NCBI GenBank assembly: GCA_049889095.1
Contig: JBLJFK010000005.1
DNA length: 64,000 nt
Origin: Ewingella sp049889095
GTDB lineage: Bacteria > Pseudomonadota > Gammaproteobacteria > Enterobacterales > Enterobacteriaceae
Strand: one strand, 5' to 3'
Within the stretch, counting starts at the first letter, position 1; each line of letters starts with the position of its first letter. The notes beneath the pieces are model-generated. The model was not told the DNA's origin. It worked only from the letters and a program-made list of their open reading frames with translations, and did not search any database. This document shows positions 26,355 to 34,717 of the stretch, one piece after another. The translations under genes and the position numbers were made by a program.

Positions 26355-28835
26355 TTAATGATCAGTATCCCGCACATCGACTTTCGGCTCAGAAGGCGGT
26401 GCAGAAGCCTGCGGAAGCTCAGACGGCATGCCTGCGCTTTCGATCGTCAACTTGATTTCCGGAGTCATTAAATCGCTGAGGATTTTGTAGATTTCTCGCG
26501 TATGTTCAGGAATAGCATCACCGATATCATTGATAAAACCCTCTGCGCGCAAGGTACCAACCAGCGTGGTAAACACCGCTTTGTCGAAGAACTCTGGTGC
26601 GTTAATTCCGTGCAGTACAGACAGACGCTGAGCCATAATTCGGCTCTCTTTCTCTAGCGCACCGCGGCTGATACTTGGGTTATTACTCAGTAAGGAGAGA
26701 GTAATGCCGTAGCGCTGCAAGGTTTCACGCACACCGGCAGCCAGTAGTTGCAGTGGGCGAATACGTGACGGATTAAGCGACAGCGTTTCACCATCGAGTT
26801 TGATCAGCCCCTGGCGTGCCAACTCTGCGCACAGGACTTGCAGCACCGTTGGCAGATCTTCTTTGCTGTAATGCATGAAGAGTTCGGCTTTCATCATTGG
26901 GAAAATCAATGCGACCTGACGCAGTAACTCGGCGCTGGTGACTGAACGGTGGTGCATGATGATGCTGGAGATCAGTGAAGGCAGTACCAGCAAATGGTGA
27001 ATATTATTGCGGTAGTACGTCATCAATACGGCCTGCTCACGCGGCAGAATAATGATGTCGCCTATATTGTCTTTCTCGACTTCGAACTTATTCATGTTCA
27101 GTGCGTGATCGAGAAGCTGTTCGGCAGTCAAATTTGGCACGGTGGAATCAGCGGTATAAGGCACATTGCGGAGCAGCTGCAAATAGCAATCAAGCTGTTC
27201 GATCAGTTGTTCGCGGGTCAGTGAACGCTGACGCGAGGCCAACAGCGCGGTGCAGCACAGGTTCATGGCGTTGGCCGCCGCAGAGTTATTGATACGCACC
27301 ATGATTTTGGCTGCCAGATCCTGCACGGTTGGCGTGAGCCAACTTGGACGGTGGGCTTCGATAGGATCGATTGAGTCACGCCATGTCGGCACATTCTGGT
27401 TGAGATATGTGGTCAGATGCAGTGGTTCGCCGAAGTTGACGTAGCCCTGACCGAGGTTACGCAGTTTGCGCAATCCGTTGATCATTTGCATAAAACTTTC
27501 TTTCTCTTTGGTCGCACCGCGCAGTTCTTTGGCATAGGTGCCGACTTCCATCACGTGCTCGTAACCGATGTAAATTGGCACCAGCGTGATTGGGCGTGAA
27601 CCGCCGCGGAGCATTGCCTGAATGGTCATTGCCAGCGTGCCGGTTTTCGGTTCGAGCAAACGTCCAGTACGCGAACGGCCGCCTTCAACAAAGTATTCAA
27701 CTGAATAACCACGGGTGAACAACTCGCCGAGATACTCACGGAATACCGTTGCGTAAAGCTTGTTACCCTTAAAGGTACGGCGGATAAAGAACGCGCCCAG
27801 ACGGCGAAAAATCGGACCCGCTGGCCAGAAATTCAAATTGATACCGGCAGCTATATGCGGCGGAACCAGCCCCTGATGGTAAAGCACGTAGGAGAGCAGT
27901 AAATAGTCCATATGGCTGCGATGACAGGGCACATACACGATTTCCTGACCATCCAGCGCCAACTGCCGTACGCGTTCGGCATTATTGACGTTGATGCCTT
28001 TATAAAGTCGGTTCCATGTCCAGCTTAATACGCGGTCTGACAGGCGCACGGCTTCGTAGGAGAAATCAGCGGCGATCTCTTCCATCAGGGCAATGGCGTT
28101 TTGCTGGGCTTTTTCGTGGGAAATCTTCTTGCTACGCGCTTCGTCTTCGACCGCTTTCTCAATCGCTTTGGATGCCAGCAATTTATTGAACAGGTCCTGA
28201 CGCACCGGCAAACGTGGTCCAACCGCCGCCAGACGTTGACGCGAGAAGTGCATACGCGCTACCCGAGCCAGTTTCTGGGCGATAATTTTATCAGTACCGT
28301 GCTCGGTTGCCATATAGCGTAACGACACCGTATTGGAGAAGCGCACGAAACTGTCACGGCCCAGCCACAGCACTGCAAAGAACTTTTGCACGCCGTTCAG
28401 CACGCGCAGATGTGGGGTTTCTTGTCCTTCCCGACCCGGCGCACGGCCAAACATTACTGATACAGGTAACATTTGGATGTCCAGCAGTGGGTTACTGCGA
28501 TGTAAGTCCAGATAGTCATGGAACAGTTTTATCGACTCAAGTTTCGGTGTGTAATAGGTAAACACACGCGGTCCTTCAGCGATAAAAACGTGACTAGGCA
28601 GCTGTATGCCGTCAATTTCCAATGGAATAAGGGGATCAGGCAGATTCTGCGCCAGGCACTGGGTGCGTAAGGTCAGTAAATCTGTCTTCGAATGATAAGG
28701 CAAAACATACAGGATCGGCCGAGTGGGATCTAAGCGCAACTCGGTAACCGGATCTGTCGGAATGACCTTGCTCTTTACCAGCAATTTTAGCGGTAAATTC
28801 AATAAGGTATAATAAAGTCTACGCCAACCTGACAT
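26355..28835 (-). CDS. plsB: Glycerol-3-phosphate acyltransferase
   Basis: PlsB acylates sn-glycerol-3-phosphate at the inner membrane, the first step of phospholipid synthesis. The acyltransferase blocks are intact: HRSHMD (block I), GAFFIRRTF, FVEGGRSRTGRLLEPKTG (block III) and VPIYIGYE (block IV). I chose the ATG at 28835, giving MSGWRRLYY as in E. coli (826 residues); the frame extends to a TTG at 28862. The C-terminal tail is longer than in E. coli and acidic/proline-rich. It is divergent from dgkA, also a lipid gene. Confidence 0.96.
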   Translation of the reverse strand: MSGWRRLYYTLLNLPLKLLVKSKVIPTDPVTELRLDPTRPILYVLPYHSKTDLLTLRTQCLAQNLPDPLIPLEIDGIQLPSHVFIAEGPRVFTYYTPKLESIKLFHDYLDLHRSNPLLDIQMLPVSVMFGRAPGREGQETPHLRVLNGVQKFFAVLWLGRDSFVRFSNTVSLRYMATEHGTDKIIAQKLARVARMHFSRQRLAAVGPRLPVRQDLFNKLLASKAIEKAVEDEARSKKISHEKAQQNAIALMEEIAADFSYEAVRLSDRVLSWTWNRLYKGINVNNAERVRQLALDGQEIVYVPCHRSHMDYLLLSYVLYHQGLVPPHIAAGINLNFWPAGPIFRRLGAFFIRRTFKGNKLYATVFREYLGELFTRGYSVEYFVEGGRSRTGRLLEPKTGTLAMTIQAMLRGGSRPITLVPIYIGYEHVMEVGTYAKELRGATKEKESFMQMINGLRKLRNLGQGYVNFGEPLHLTTYLNQNVPTWRDSIDPIEAHRPSWLTPTVQDLAAKIMVRINNSAAANAMNLCCTALLASRQRSLTREQLIEQLDCYLQLLRNVPYTADSTVPNLTAEQLLDHALNMNKFEVEKDNIGDIIILPREQAVLMTYYRNNIHHLLVLPSLISSIIMHHRSVTSAELLRQVALIFPMMKAELFMHYSKEDLPTVLQVLCAELARQGLIKLDGETLSLNPSRIRPLQLLAAGVRETLQRYGITLSLLSNNPSISRGALEKESRIMAQRLSVLHGINAPEFFDKAVFTTLVGTLRAEGFINDIGDAIPEHTREIYKILSDLMTPEIKLTIESAGMPSELPQASAPPSEPKVDVRDTDH

Positions 28836-28914
28836 AAAAACGTGAAGCCTCTTTGTTAGCAATTCGTCGCAAGGATACCAGAAAGTGAGTATGGGGTCTG
28901 TGGTGATACTCTAT

Positions 28915-29022
28915 AATCCCCAAGCTGCCGCTGTGTTGGTTCGCTCATCTAAATGACTTCCTGGTAAGCTTATAGGGAGTCATTCCGTTGCCTCTCTGCT
29001 GCAACCTGGAAGCTTTTAAGTA
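28915..29022. repeat. Degenerate ERIC element between plsB and dgkA
   Basis: The order of ERIC blocks is kept but with several changes: GTGTTGGTTCGCTCATC, then TGACTTCCTGGTAAGCTTAT, then GGAGTCATTCCGTTGCC, then CTGCAACCTGGAAG. It occupies about half of the divergent plsB/dgkA spacer, close to the dgkA promoter region. Confidence 0.55.
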
Positions 29023-29059
29023 TAAAATGCCGCAACCTTTCCGTTAAGACGAATAACAC

Positions 29060-29428
29060 ATGAAAAATGAATCTACCGGGTTTACCCGTATCGTGAAGGC
29101 CGCAGGCTTTTCGCTCAAAGGTTTAAGCTCGGCATGGAAAAACGAAGCGGCTTTTCGCCAGGAAGTGATCGGCGTGTTTCCCTTCATCATATTGTCATTT
29201 TTCCTTGATGTAACCAGCGTTGAACGCATCCTTCTAGTGGGAGTTCTGGGGCTGGTGATCATCGTCGAATTATTAAATAGCGCCGTGGAATGTGCTATTG
29301 ACCGTATCGGCCCCGAATTTCACGTGCTGTCGGGGCGCGCCAAAGACATTGGCTCTGCGGCAGTTTTGCTGACTATTATACTGGCGGTTTTCACCTGGGT
29401 CAGCGTGTTTTGGCCGCATTGGTTCTAA
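29060..29428 (+). CDS. dgkA: Diacylglycerol kinase
   Basis: DgkA is a small trimeric membrane enzyme that phosphorylates diacylglycerol for re-use in lipid synthesis. The 122 residues form three membrane helices after an amphipathic N-terminus; the signature ELLNSAVECAIDRIG with the catalytic glutamate is intact. It is placed before lexA, as in E. coli. Confidence 0.96.
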   Translation: MKNESTGFTRIVKAAGFSLKGLSSAWKNEAAFRQEVIGVFPFIILSFFLDVTSVERILLVGVLGLVIIVELLNSAVECAIDRIGPEFHVLSGRAKDIGSAAVLLTIILAVFTWVSVFWPHWF

Positions 29429-29501
29429 ATTGGAATAAAGATTCCATATTTCACCTTAGCATCTGTTTTTATTCACTCTTAGGTTTTCATTCAGAGAGTA
29501 C

Positions 29502-29538
29502 CTGTATATACTCACAGCAATACTGTATAAACAATCAG
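29502..29538 (+). promoter_or_regulatory. Two LexA (SOS) boxes upstream of lexA
   Basis: CTGTATATACTCACAG (29502-29517) fits CTGTN8ACAG exactly, and CTGTATAAACAATCAG (29523-29538) follows with a 21-bp offset, the same layout as in E. coli. LexA is therefore expected to repress its own gene. Confidence 0.93.
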
Positions 29539-29546
29539 GGGGCGGG

Positions 29547-30155
29547 ATGAAAGCTTTAACAGTCAGACAACAAGAGGTTTACGACCTCATTCGCGATCAT
29601 ATCGCCACCACAGGTATGCCACCAACCCGTGCTGAGATCGCCGCTCGTCTGGGTTTTCGCTCACCAAATGCAGCGGAAGAGCATCTTAAAGCACTGCAAC
29701 GCAAAGGCGTCATTGAGATTGTTTCCGGTGCGTCGCGTGGTATTCGCCTGTTAATGGAAGAAGAAGAAGGTTTGCCATTAATTGGTCGCGTTGCCGCCGG
29801 TGAACCTCTGCTGGCACAGCAACATATTGAAGGGCATTATCAGGTCGATCCCGCAATGTTTAAACCAAGTGCTGATTTCCTGCTGCGCGTTAGCGGTATG
29901 TCGATGCGCGACATTGGTATTCTCGACGGTGATTTACTGGCGGTGCATAAAACGCAGGACGTGCGAAATGGTCAGGTTGTTGTCGCACGTATTGACGATG
30001 AAGTGACTGTTAAACGTCTGAAAAAGCAGGGCAGCATTGTCCAGCTTCTGCCCGAAAACAGCGATTTTGAGCCTATAGTTGTTGATCTACGGGAGCAGAG
30101 CTTCAGCATTGAAGGCCTTGCCGTCGGCGTTATCCGTAACGGTGACTGGATCTAA
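29547..30155 (+). CDS. lexA: LexA SOS repressor
   Basis: LexA represses SOS genes and cleaves itself when RecA is activated by DNA damage. The 202 residues have the winged helix (about 1-70), the cleavage site Ala-Gly in VAAGEP near residue 84-85, the catalytic Ser in SGMSMRD near 119 and the catalytic Lys near 156. Two LexA boxes precede it. dinF, which follows lexA in E. coli, is absent; the next gene is yjbJ. Confidence 0.98.
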   Translation: MKALTVRQQEVYDLIRDHIATTGMPPTRAEIAARLGFRSPNAAEEHLKALQRKGVIEIVSGASRGIRLLMEEEEGLPLIGRVAAGEPLLAQQHIEGHYQVDPAMFKPSADFLLRVSGMSMRDIGILDGDLLAVHKTQDVRNGQVVVARIDDEVTVKRLKKQGSIVQLLPENSDFEPIVVDLREQSFSIEGLAVGVIRNGDWI

Positions 30156-30188
30156 TATGCACGGCTAGTATCCATCTCTAATTTCAGT

Positions 30189-30217
30189 CGGCGGTAAACT
30201 ATTTTCCTCTACCGCCG
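30189..30217 (+). terminator. Hairpin after lexA
   Basis: CGGCGGTA and TACCGCCG form a perfect 8-bp stem with a 13-base loop, 34 bp after the lexA stop. The T-run is weak, so the terminator call is tentative. Confidence 0.45.
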
Positions 30218-30395
30218 CAGAGTAAATCTTTAGTTGTTATCGTTACTTACCACTCAGGAATAATCCTAATCATGGTGGGTATCGCTGTTATCTGACGTAA
30301 AAGCCAAATTATCAACTACTCTTATTCATGTGGTAAGCACTTAACGTGTTCAACAAAGCACGACAACCTAACCCAAGGTAATAGGAGAACTTGTT

Positions 30396-30605
30396 ATGAA
30401 TAAGGACCAAACCGAAGGTAACTGGAAGCAGTTTAAAGGCAAAGTGAAAGAAAAATGGGGCAAGCTGACTGATGATGACCTGACGGTGGTGGAAGGGAAA
30501 CGTGATCAGTTGGTTGGTAAAATCCAGGAGCGTTACGGCTATCGGAAAGAAGAAGCCGAGAAAGAACTCAAGTCCTGGGAAACAGATAATAAATATCACT
30601 GGTAA
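30396..30605 (+). CDS. yjbJ: CsbD-family stress protein YjbJ
   Basis: This is a 69-residue, very hydrophilic CsbD-family protein (MNKDQTEGNWKQFKGKVKEK, then KWGKLTDDDL). In E. coli YjbJ is abundant in stationary phase, and its role is not established. The ATG follows TAGGAGA. It sits between lexA and zur as in E. coli, minus dinF. Confidence 0.93.
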   Translation: MNKDQTEGNWKQFKGKVKEKWGKLTDDDLTVVEGKRDQLVGKIQERYGYRKEEAEKELKSWETDNKYHW

Positions 30606-30769
30606 GTCGCAATTCCCCTTGCGCATTAGTTATGTATCAGTGATGCATCCTGAGAAATATGCTGCTCCTACCCGGGAATGCATTCAGGATTGATGGTACA
30701 GGGACGTACCCACCTTAATTGCTCAGTGCCCGCGCTATTTCAAATACCCATCTTTTAAGCATCAATACA

Positions 30770-31279
30770 TTAGCGTTTTTTAGTCACGATACTGTGGTCA
30801 TGTTCGCAGTGATCTTGGCTGTTGCATTGCTCAACAACGCTACACTCGCCGCACATGCCGTGGGCTTCAACTACGGAATGGCGCAGCTCAAACCCTGAGT
30901 CCGCGGCCAGTTTTGCCAGCCGCTCTTCGATGCCATCCGTTGTTTTCTCAGTCACCAACCCGCAGCGGTCACAGATAAACAGTGCAGAAGTGTGGCTGGG
31001 TTCTTCAAAATGGTGGCACAGGACATAACTGTTGGCCGATTCCACACGATGAATAAACCCCTGTTCCAGCAGAAAATCCAGCGCCCGATAAACTGTCGGC
31101 GGTTTTGCCTGGGGTTCGCTCACGCGCAGTAAATCCAGCAGATCGTAAGCACTGATAGCACCGGGCTGTTGCGTCAACAGACGCAGCACTTCAAGGCGCT
31201 GTGGCGTCAGGCGTACATTTCGTTGCACACAAAGCTTTTCAGCCTGTGCAAGTAATTGATCTGGGTTGGTCAGGGTCAT
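30770..31279 (-). CDS. zur: Zinc uptake regulator Zur
   Basis: Zur is a Fur-family repressor that senses zinc and controls zinc import genes. The 169 residues have an N-terminal winged helix and a C-terminal dimerisation domain with the metal ligands LCHHFEEPSHTS and the zinc-site cysteines FICDRCG and MCGEC. It is divergent from dusA. I found no convincing Zur box in the shared 262-bp spacer. Confidence 0.95.
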   Translation of the reverse strand: MTLTNPDQLLAQAEKLCVQRNVRLTPQRLEVLRLLTQQPGAISAYDLLDLLRVSEPQAKPPTVYRALDFLLEQGFIHRVESANSYVLCHHFEEPSHTSALFICDRCGLVTEKTTDGIEERLAKLAADSGFELRHSVVEAHGMCGECSVVEQCNSQDHCEHDHSIVTKKR

Positions 31280-31541
31280 AAAGGCTCTCTGAGTACGCTA
31301 CTGGGTTGCACGCTTTGAACAAGGCAAGGACGGATTTTATCATGCTTCGGTGTAATCGACGAATTATGCGCCGCCCTTCTGTTTGTCATCGTCTGGCGCG
31401 CGTCGGTTGTCCGCTAGTTAAGGGGGCTGGCGAGGCAGGGTGCTGAATCTTTGTTCTGTGATATAATCAGCGATTAACGTCTTTTCGGCCATCATGCTGA
31501 GAGGAACGTCCCGCACACTTTCTTCAGCGAATTTCAGGTCG

Positions 31542-32570
31542 ATGTCAGAAAATCAAAATCCCAAAACTCATGTAATGCCACTCACTGCGCAACGTTTTTC
31601 CGTCGCGCCGATGCTCGATTGGACCGATCGTCATTGTCGCCATTTTCATCGGCTGATGACCAGCCAGGCGCTGCTATACACCGAAATGGTCACCACTGGG
31701 GCGATCATCCACGGTAAAGGTGACTACCTTGGTTTTGGTGATGCCGAGCATCCGGTGGCGCTGCAACTGGGTGGCAGTAACCCTGCCGATCTGGCGCGGT
31801 GCGCTAAGCTCGCCGAAGAGCGCGGCTATGATGAGATCAACCTCAACGTCGGTTGCCCCTCTGACCGCGTACAAAATGGCATGTTCGGTGCCTGCCTGAT
31901 GGCGCAGCCCTCGCTGGTTGCGGACTGTATTAAAGCTATGCGCGACACCGTGTCTATTCCGGTCACCGTCAAAACCCGCATCGGTATTGACGAACAAGAC
32001 AGCTATGAATTTCTCTGCGATTTTGTGCAGCAGGTGGCTGAAAACGGCGGCTGTGAAACCTTTATTATTCATGCGCGTAAAGCTTGGTTGTCCGGCCTCA
32101 GCCCGAAAGAGAACCGTGAGATCCCGCCGCTGGATCACTCGCGTGTTTATCAGCTGAAAAAAGATTTCCCGCAGCTTACCATGGCAATTAACGGCGGCAT
32201 TAAGACGCTGGAAGAAGCCAAAACGCATCTGCAATTCATGGATGGTGTCATGGTCGGCCGTGAAGCCTATCAGAATCCGGTCATGCTAATTAACGTGGAT
32301 CGTGAACTGTTTGGCATGGATGTCCCATCGCGCACCGCGCCGGACATCATCCGCGCTATGTATCCTTACATTGAAGCGGAACTGACGAAAGGTACCTATC
32401 TCGGGCATATAACCCGCCATATTCTGGGCATCTTCCAGAGCGTGCCGGGCGCGCGCCAGTGGCGTCGTCATCTCAGCGAAAACGCCCATAAGCCTGGAGC
32501 GGGTGTCGATGTGGTTGAACAGGCGTTGCAATGTGTCACCCAGCCACAAAGGGCGCTGATTCAGGCCTGA
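31542..32570 (+). CDS. dusA: tRNA-dihydrouridine(20/20a) synthase DusA
   Basis: DusA uses FMN and NADPH to reduce uridines 20/20a in the tRNA D-loop. The TIM-barrel domain shows FSVAPMLDWTD, and the catalytic-cysteine loop NLNVGCPSDRVQNG is intact, followed by a C-terminal helical domain. I chose the ATG at 31542 (342 residues); the frame extends to 31494 without a better site. A TATAAT at 31462-31467 could be its -10. Confidence 0.94.
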   Translation: MSENQNPKTHVMPLTAQRFSVAPMLDWTDRHCRHFHRLMTSQALLYTEMVTTGAIIHGKGDYLGFGDAEHPVALQLGGSNPADLARCAKLAEERGYDEINLNVGCPSDRVQNGMFGACLMAQPSLVADCIKAMRDTVSIPVTVKTRIGIDEQDSYEFLCDFVQQVAENGGCETFIIHARKAWLSGLSPKENREIPPLDHSRVYQLKKDFPQLTMAINGGIKTLEEAKTHLQFMDGVMVGREAYQNPVMLINVDRELFGMDVPSRTAPDIIRAMYPYIEAELTKGTYLGHITRHILGIFQSVPGARQWRRHLSENAHKPGAGVDVVEQALQCVTQPQRALIQA

Positions 32571-32684
32571 GGGAAGTGGTGAAAATCACTAAAAGTTAGT
32601 CTGAGTTACTACGTGACCACCGGTCTATTTCCCGCGTGGTTATATTTTTATATATATTTCATAATCTTACACTTCCTGTCACTC

Positions 32685-32700
32685 TGGCATGTTTCTTGTA
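32685..32700 (+). promoter_or_regulatory. Sigma-54 promoter of pspG
   Basis: TGGCATGTTTCTTGTA fits the -24/-12 sigma-54 consensus TGGCACG-N4-TTGCW with two mismatches and correct spacing. It lies 71 bp before pspG, a known PspF/sigma-54 gene in E. coli. Confidence 0.85.
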
Positions 32701-32770
32701 ATATTATCTGGACTTCAGATGGCACTTGTCAGGCTGATTCCGTCTTCTCGCTGTTTGTAAGGAGCATACG

Positions 32771-33007
32771 ATGCTGGAAATTCTCTTCGTGCTTGGTTTC
32801 TTCTTTATGCTGATGCTGACCGGTATTTCATTGCTGGGGATGATCGCGGCACTGATCGTGGCGTTTGCTCTGATGATGTTAGGTGGATTCTTGGCAATTG
32901 TTATAAAAATGTTACCTTGGTTGGTTTTTGCCGTGCTTGTCGTCTGGGTTTACCGGAAGTTTATTAAGCCGGATGAGCCGAAATATCGTCGCCGTCGCCT
33001 GCCTTAA
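32771..33007 (+). CDS. pspG: Envelope stress protein PspG
   Basis: PspG is a member of the phage-shock-protein response, an inner-membrane protein induced by loss of membrane integrity. The 78 residues form two hydrophobic segments and a basic tail (YRKFIKPDEPKYRRRRLP), as in E. coli. A TAAGGAG ribosome-binding site and a sigma-54 promoter precede it. Confidence 0.95.
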   Translation: MLEILFVLGFFFMLMLTGISLLGMIAALIVAFALMMLGGFLAIVIKMLPWLVFAVLVVWVYRKFIKPDEPKYRRRRLP

Positions 33008-33384
33008 TCATGGGTTTAAAAAAATGTTTTCATAACATCATGAAATTAAAATGGTTAATGGGATGCTTTTGAGCACATTGGAATGTAATTGTTACATCTA
33101 TAACTTTTACTTATGTGCTAGCAGTCACAAGCTGGATCAGAATGTGCGGTAAAACTGCATTTATCATATTTTTTAACATGGGTGGCTGTTAGGATGAATT
33201 TCATACGTGGTTACAGACCGCAACGCTGAATTCATCAAGCCTGATGAGGCATACAATAGTCGCCGAAGTGACAACGCCCTTTGGGTTTACCTTGCAGTAC
33301 CCTACAGCAGTACCCGTCTTGAATCAGAGGTCGTCTGAGACAGACAGCATAAAAGGGCTTCCATCTATGTGGAGGCCCTTTTTG
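33008..33384 (+). other. Intergenic region with an orphan terminator; possible small RNA
   Basis: There is no convincing ORF in this stretch. An intrinsic terminator at 33351-33384 (AAAAGGGCTTCCAT paired with GTGGAGGCCCTTTTT around CTAT) lies 344 bp after pspG, far for a normal 3' UTR. The DNA from about 33180 to the terminator is less AT-rich than the part before it. It could be a long pspG 3' end or an independent small RNA; no clear promoter or known RNA family was recognised. Confidence 0.4.
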
Positions 33385-33399
33385 CATCCCCTTAGTACT

Positions 33400-33510
33400 G
33401 GTCCCTCAGCGGCGTTAGCTGCGTTCAGTCGCCTGAATCACTTACTTATGTAAGCTCATCGGGCTCTTCACTTGCCGCCTTGCTGAAGCACCAATTACTT
33501 TGGGGATACA
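33400..33510. repeat. ERIC element between pspG and qor
   Basis: It has the core CACTTACTTATGTAAGCTCA with the adjoining GCGTTAGCTGCGTTCAGTC and CACTTGCCGCCTTGCTGAAG blocks. The outer ends are degenerate. It lies just past the terminator at 33351-33384 and ends about 15 bp before the qor stop. Confidence 0.82.
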
Positions 33511-33525
33511 GCAGTCGTCGATATC

Positions 33526-34515
33526 TTACTTACCCGGAATCAGAAGGCTTGAACCCTGCGTGGAACGACTTTCCAGCGTTTCATGAGCGCGCCTGGCTTC
33601 TGACAGCGGAAATTTTTGTGCTTCGCTAACGTCTACTTTGATCGCACCGCTGGCGATCATAGAGAACAGCTCATCACTGGCGGTTTTCAATTCTTCGCGG
33701 GTGGTAATGTAAGCATTCAGCGACGGACGAGTAACGTACAGCGAGCCTTTCTGCGTGAGAACGCCTAAATTGACGCCTTCCACCGGACCGGAAGCATTAC
33801 CGAAACTGACCAGCAATCCGCGCGGCTTCAGACTATCGAGAGAGCGTTCAAAGGTATCTTTGCCGACGGAATCGTACACCAGCCCGACTTTCTCTCCGCC
33901 GGTAAGTTCTTTAACGCGTGCCACGATATCCTCTTTCTGATAATTGATAGTCGCCCACGCGCCAGCCTGCTTGGCCCGCTCGGCTTTCTCGTCCGAGCCG
34001 ACGGTGCCGATGAGATTGGCACCCAGCGCTTTGGCCCACTGGCAGGCAATCAGCCCGACGCCACCGGCGGCGGCATGGAACAGAAAGGTTTCGCCCGCCT
34101 TAATGTTGTGTGTCAAACGTAGCAGATAATAGACTGTCAGGCCCTTTAGAAAGGAGGCTGCAGCCTGTTCAAAGCTGATGGCATTGGGCAACAGTGCGAT
34201 CTTCTCCTGCGGCACGTTGTGAATTTCGCTGTATGCGCCGAGCGCGGACTGCGCATACACCACGCGATCCCCGACCTTAATGCCCGTCACTGCACTGCCG
34301 ATTTTACTCACTACACCTGCCGCCTCAGTCCCTAAACCTGAAGGTAGCGAGGCCGTTGGATATAAACCGCTGCGCATATAGGTATCAATATAATTTATCC
34401 CTATTGCTTTATTCTCGACTTGTACTTCGCCTGCTGCGGGGTCTTGCGGTTGAAAACTGACATATTGCAAAACTTCAGGTCCACCAGTGGTGGAAAATTG
34501 AATGCGCTTAGCCAT
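33526..34515 (-). CDS. qor: NADPH quinone oxidoreductase
   Basis: Qor is a zinc-free member of the medium-chain dehydrogenase family that reduces quinones with NADPH. The 329 residues have the N-terminal GroES-like domain and a Rossmann domain with AAAGGVGLIACQWAKALGA near residue 150; the family SVGKDTFE and SFGNASG segments are present. It is divergent from dnaB, as in E. coli. Confidence 0.94.
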   Translation of the reverse strand: MAKRIQFSTTGGPEVLQYVSFQPQDPAAGEVQVENKAIGINYIDTYMRSGLYPTASLPSGLGTEAAGVVSKIGSAVTGIKVGDRVVYAQSALGAYSEIHNVPQEKIALLPNAISFEQAAASFLKGLTVYYLLRLTHNIKAGETFLFHAAAGGVGLIACQWAKALGANLIGTVGSDEKAERAKQAGAWATINYQKEDIVARVKELTGGEKVGLVYDSVGKDTFERSLDSLKPRGLLVSFGNASGPVEGVNLGVLTQKGSLYVTRPSLNAYITTREELKTASDELFSMIASGAIKVDVSEAQKFPLSEARRAHETLESRSTQGSSLLIPGK

Positions 34516-34717
34516 TTTGCTTCCTCGTTATCGGGTCTGTTGGTAACCCTAGGCTATTTAATTGAGACAATCCAGCGCTGCTAAGACCAATTGGAAATGA
34601 GGCATCACAAGGAAATATAATTGCGTATACTGACGCGTTATCATGTGTCCCGTTTTGATAACCCATTTCCATTGCATGTTCTGAAAACAGGCTCTTAGAC
34701 CAGGAATTAATCGACTG

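Noticed and set aside
31280..31541. Zur box between zur and dusA
   Set aside because: Only an AT-rich TGATATAATCA was found, which is better explained as a -10 region.
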